A DNA stretch of 21,362 nt from positions 1 to 21,362 of the forward strand of contig JBHIEE010000043.1 in NCBI GenBank assembly GCA_046760445.1, written 5' to 3'. Below are positions 20,974 through 21,362 of this stretch, piece by piece. Below the pieces are notes generated by a model. It saw nothing but the letters and a program-made list of their open reading frames with translations. It was not told where the DNA came from and did no database searches. Within the stretch, counting starts at the first letter, position 1. The number at the start of each line of letters is the position of its first letter. This DNA comes from JBHIEE01 sp046760445. Its GTDB lineage: Bacteria > Acidobacteriota > Aminicenantia > JdFR-78. A program made the translations under genes and the position numbers.

Positions 20974-21362
20974 TTATCTTCTGTTTACTGTTTTTTTCGA
21001 TTTTACGTTTGATGGCCGTATCGTATTACGCCCCCAGTGTTCAACGATGACGTCGATCAGGTCGCTCGATTCAACATCGGTGTGGTTGTTGGGGGCAGGA
21101 CCATGACGGAAGTTGAAAGCATCTACCTCCTCTGTCCACGGCTCCCACGAAGGATCCCACGACCACAACGCATAGTTTATGCCGCGTTGCTCAAACAGGT
21201 CCATTTGGTCATCCATAAAGTCAGCCGCGCCTGGCTCCCATCGCATAACACCGTACTCATTCACCGCAACCGGCACGCTATGCGTTGCCACAAAGGTATC
21301 AACCGTTGAGAGCAGATTATCTAACCAGGCTCGGTTAAACTGGTCGTCAACGCCGTCCCAGT
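20974..21362 (-). CDS. GH5-like cellulase-family glycoside hydrolase, C-terminal fragment
   Basis: The frame is open to the window edge, so the N-terminal part is missing from view. The visible 129 residues include WDGVDDQFNRAWLDNLLSTV, then VAVNEYGVMRW with the Glu of the NEYG motif as the likely catalytic nucleophile, MDLFEQRGINYALWSWDPSW, and FNFRHGPAPNNHTDV before the terminal LIDVIVEHW. This is the C-terminal half of a cellulase (GH5/clan A) barrel, possibly acting on beta-glucans. G+C is about 55% (33 of 60 bases in 21061-21120) against 25% just to the left. The shift falls at the last codons (TIRPSN then VKSKKTVNRR), so the extreme C-terminus may come from the AT-rich side of a junction. 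Confidence 0.75.
   Translation of the reverse strand, partial: WDGVDDQFNRAWLDNLLSTVDTFVATHSVPVAVNEYGVMRWEPGAADFMDDQMDLFEQRGINYALWSWDPSWEPWTEEVDAFNFRHGPAPNNHTDVESSDLIDVIVEHWGRNTIRPSNVKSKKTVNRR

Noticed and set aside
21037..21309. 90-codon plus-strand frame at the right end
   Set aside because: It is antisense to the glycoside hydrolase, whose NEYG and W-rich motifs support the minus strand.
1..21362. CRISPR array, tRNA or rRNA genes
   Set aside because: No spaced identical repeats of 25-40 bases, no tRNA T-loop/acceptor pattern and no rRNA core sequence were noticed by eye; a tRNAscan or Infernal run would be decisive.

Overview
The window comes from an AT-rich, diderm (Gram-negative type) bacterium. 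The diderm call rests on an Omp85/BamA-like barrel with a POTRA domain, a LolA-like periplasmic carrier and a second predicted outer-membrane barrel. Much of the left half is about 25-30% G+C by spot count, and the intergenic DNA holds unusual seven-base repeat arrays. I cannot assign a phylum from sequence alone. The gene content would suit an uncultivated anaerobic lineage (Aminicenantes, WOR-3 or similar), but this is inference.

Left region (1-8364): repeat DNA and a frameshifted DUF2784-type membrane gene come first. A same-strand run follows: long-chain polyprenyl diphosphate synthase, macro-domain protein, CYTH-fold triphosphatase, sugar-1-phosphate nucleotidyltransferase and an AmgK-type kinase. 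Convergent to it is rpoZ, whose promoter region is shared with a divergent menG/ubiE methyltransferase. menG is translationally coupled to a HEAT-like repeat protein, which overlaps tail-to-tail with a BamA/TamA-like outer-membrane protein. The polyprenyl synthase and MenG point to menaquinone-type respiration; the nucleotidyltransferase/kinase pair points to cell-wall sugar recycling or activation. Most starts in this part lack a Shine-Dalgarno sequence.

Middle region (8602-16389, all on the minus strand): two small membrane proteins lie downstream of a compact operon that reads from 15630 down to 9789. It encodes a six-helix membrane protein, a winged-helix HTH_34 regulator, a LolA-like lipid/lipoprotein carrier, two FtsX-type permeases, a LolD/MacB ATPase and an outer-membrane beta-barrel. 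The gene set spans inner membrane, periplasm and outer membrane, so it is a good candidate for a regulated envelope lipid or lipoprotein export machine. A good promoter (TTGACA, 17 bp, TACAGA) with an 18-bp palindrome in its spacer precedes the first gene. Starts here carry strong Shine-Dalgarno sequences. Two further small ORFs, a three-helix membrane protein and a Fis-type HTH protein, lie upstream.

Right region (16564-21362): a higher-G+C pair encodes an inositol-phosphate cytidylyltransferase/CDP-alcohol phosphotransferase fusion and an overlapping HD-domain hydrolase. About 0.8 kb of structured but gene-poor DNA follows, then an FMN-dependent nitronate monooxygenase/FabK-like enzyme bounded by inverted repeats. 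After another 0.6 kb of AT-rich gene-poor DNA, composition jumps abruptly at about 21000 to roughly 55% G+C, where the C-terminal part of a GH5-like glycoside hydrolase runs off the window end.
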